Of a stretch of 7,680 bases of DNA, positions 6,722 through 7,680 are shown in pieces. Positions within the stretch are counted from its first letter, which is position 1. Each line of letters starts with the position of its first letter. A program made the position numbers and the translations under genes. Origin of the DNA: Clostridiaceae bacterium (GTDB lineage Bacteria; Bacillota; Clostridia; Lutisporales; Lutisporaceae); NCBI GenBank assembly GCA_028697435.1, contig JAQVFD010000088.1:1-7680 (forward strand), read 5' to 3'. Below the pieces are notes generated by a model. It was not told the DNA's origin and searched no databases. It worked only from the letters and a program-made list of their open reading frames with translations.

Positions 6722-7600
6722 TTACTTGTCACCTCCCGCACTCTCTAAGGCGTTTTTGCGTTTAGAAACAGCATTTCTGTAAAGCCTTTTCATGCTTTTG
6801 GGTGTCAATTCATAACCGCCCATCAAACCTTCCTGTCTGGATATCATAATGAATATTACGGCTAATCCATAGAATACCAATCTCCAAGAAGAAAAGGCCC
6901 TTAATATTTCGGGAAGTGATGTTAACACCAATGCACCCAGCACACTGCCGGATATACTTCCAAGTCCTCCGAATATTACTATTATCGTAAGTTCTGTAGA
7001 CTTTGCCAAGCTGAACATCTTAGGTTGCAGGAAGGTCATGTAATGCCCCATCATTCCCCCTGCAATTCCTGCATAAGCCGCGCTGATAGCAAAAGAAGTC
7101 ATCTTATACTTAAACACATCAATGCCCACAATCTGAGATGCCAGTTCCTCCTCCCTCACTGCAATCATATTTCGCCCATGCCGTGAGTGAATCAAATTGG
7201 CAAGTATAATAATTGCGACTATGTTAATACCAATTACGTTATAGAAATTTGTATGATGAGGTATACCGGGCCAGCCCCTTGCGCCGCCAAAAGTCTGCAC
7301 GTTGTCAAGTATAAGTCTTATTGCTTCGCCAAAGCCCAAAGTGGCTATACAAAAATAGTCTCCCTTTAGTTTCAATGTTACTTTACCCAGAATAGCACTT
7401 ACAATAGCCGCAGAAAGTCCGCCTACAAGAAGAGCAGGTATAAATGGCCATTTGAAATTAACTGTCATAAGAGCTGTAGCATATCCTCCTATTGCCATAA
7501 AACCTGCATGTCCAAAGGAAAACAAACCTGTAAATCCCGTGAGCAATGATAATCCGAGCACTGTCATAAGGTTTATTCCGGCTAGTGTGAGTATCCCCAA
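6722..7600 (-). CDS. livM: Branched-chain amino acid ABC transporter permease LivM (start uncertain)
   Basis: LivM is an integral membrane permease that pairs with LivH to carry Leu/Ile/Val. From the TTG at 7598-7600 the product has 292 residues. It has about eight hydrophobic segments, roughly at 3-25, 30-47, 53-74, 84-98, 121-138, 166-188, 203-228 and 240-254. Family blocks include TGFTGLFSFGHAGFMAIGGY (21-40), LKGDYFCIATLGFGE (78-92) and the cytoplasmic coupling region GRNMIAVREEELASQIVGID (142-161). It ends in a Lys/Arg-rich tail. The start is not clear: TTG has no good ribosome binding site, and the frame stays open rightward with NEYIL, which reads like a natural LivM N-terminus. An ATT at 7616-7618 lies 7 bases after GGGGGG (7626-7631). 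livG follows after 1 base. Confidence 0.9.
   Translation of the reverse strand: MGILTLAGINLMTVLGLSLLTGFTGLFSFGHAGFMAIGGYATALMTVNFKWPFIPALLVGGLSAAIVSAILGKVTLKLKGDYFCIATLGFGEAIRLILDNVQTFGGARGWPGIPHHTNFYNVIGINIVAIIILANLIHSRHGRNMIAVREEELASQIVGIDVFKYKMTSFAISAAYAGIAGGMMGHYMTFLQPKMFSLAKSTELTIIVIFGGLGSISGSVLGALVLTSLPEILRAFSSWRLVFYGLAVIFIMISRQEGLMGGYELTPKSMKRLYRNAVSKRKNALESAGGDK
6729..6736 (-). promoter_or_regulatory. Ribosome binding site deciding the livG start
   Basis: The minus strand reads GGAGGTGA, a near-complete anti-16S match, 8 bases before the ATG at 6718-6720 and within the final codons of livM. It rules in that ATG rather than the upstream GTG at 6739-6741. Confidence 0.85.
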
Positions 7601-7631
7601 AATATATTCATTTCCAATATCTATACCCCCC

Positions 7632-7680
7632 TTATGCCTTATCCTCGGTAACCTTGCCCATGAGCCCCATAGGTCTGACT
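7632..7680 (-). CDS. livH: Branched-chain amino acid ABC transporter permease LivH, C-terminal end only
   Basis: Only the last 15 complete codons and the TAA stop (7632-7634) are in the window. They read VRPMGLMGKVTEDKA, matching the usual RP-x-GLFGK-type C-terminus of LivH permeases. It lies directly upstream of livM on the same strand, where livH is expected. The identification rests on this short tail plus gene order. The stop is followed at once by GGGGGG, which may serve as the ribosome binding site of livM. Confidence 0.7.
   Translation of the reverse strand, partial: VRPMGLMGKVTEDKA

Overview
The window is an AT-rich bacterial chromosome segment in which every gene reads leftward (minus strand). 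Strong GGAGG-type ribosome binding sites, tight or overlapping gene junctions and the gene order miaB-mutS-mutL suggest a Firmicute of class Clostridia. This is inferred from gene order and protein character, and I cannot name the species.

In transcription order (right to left), the first block is the distal part of a liv operon for branched-chain amino acid ABC import. It holds the last codons of the permease gene livH (7632-7680), the permease gene livM (to 6722), and the two ATPase genes livG (6720-5956) and livF (5953-5246). The livM-livG and livG-livF junctions leave only 1-2 bases, and each ATPase gene's ribosome binding site lies inside the end of the gene before it. A likely intrinsic terminator (5165-5204) closes this operon.

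The second block starts at a well-formed promoter (about 5095-5123). It transcribes miaB (tRNA 2-methylthio modification), mutS (mismatch recognition) and mutL (mismatch repair ATPase, cut off by the left window edge). The miaB stop and mutS start overlap as TAATG. The mutS-mutL gap is 84 bases and contains two inverted repeats.

The least ordinary element is a very long, almost perfect, GC-rich palindrome (5015-5081). It lies between the predicted miaB promoter and the miaB start, so it should sit at the very 5' end of the miaB-mutS-mutL mRNA. It looks like a REP/MITE-type repeat that has landed in a leader, but its family and effect cannot be settled from this window. A second oddity is the livM start: the frame is open back into the end of livH but has no ATG or GTG. 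The protein-coding content is conserved housekeeping, and I see no new multi-gene system here.
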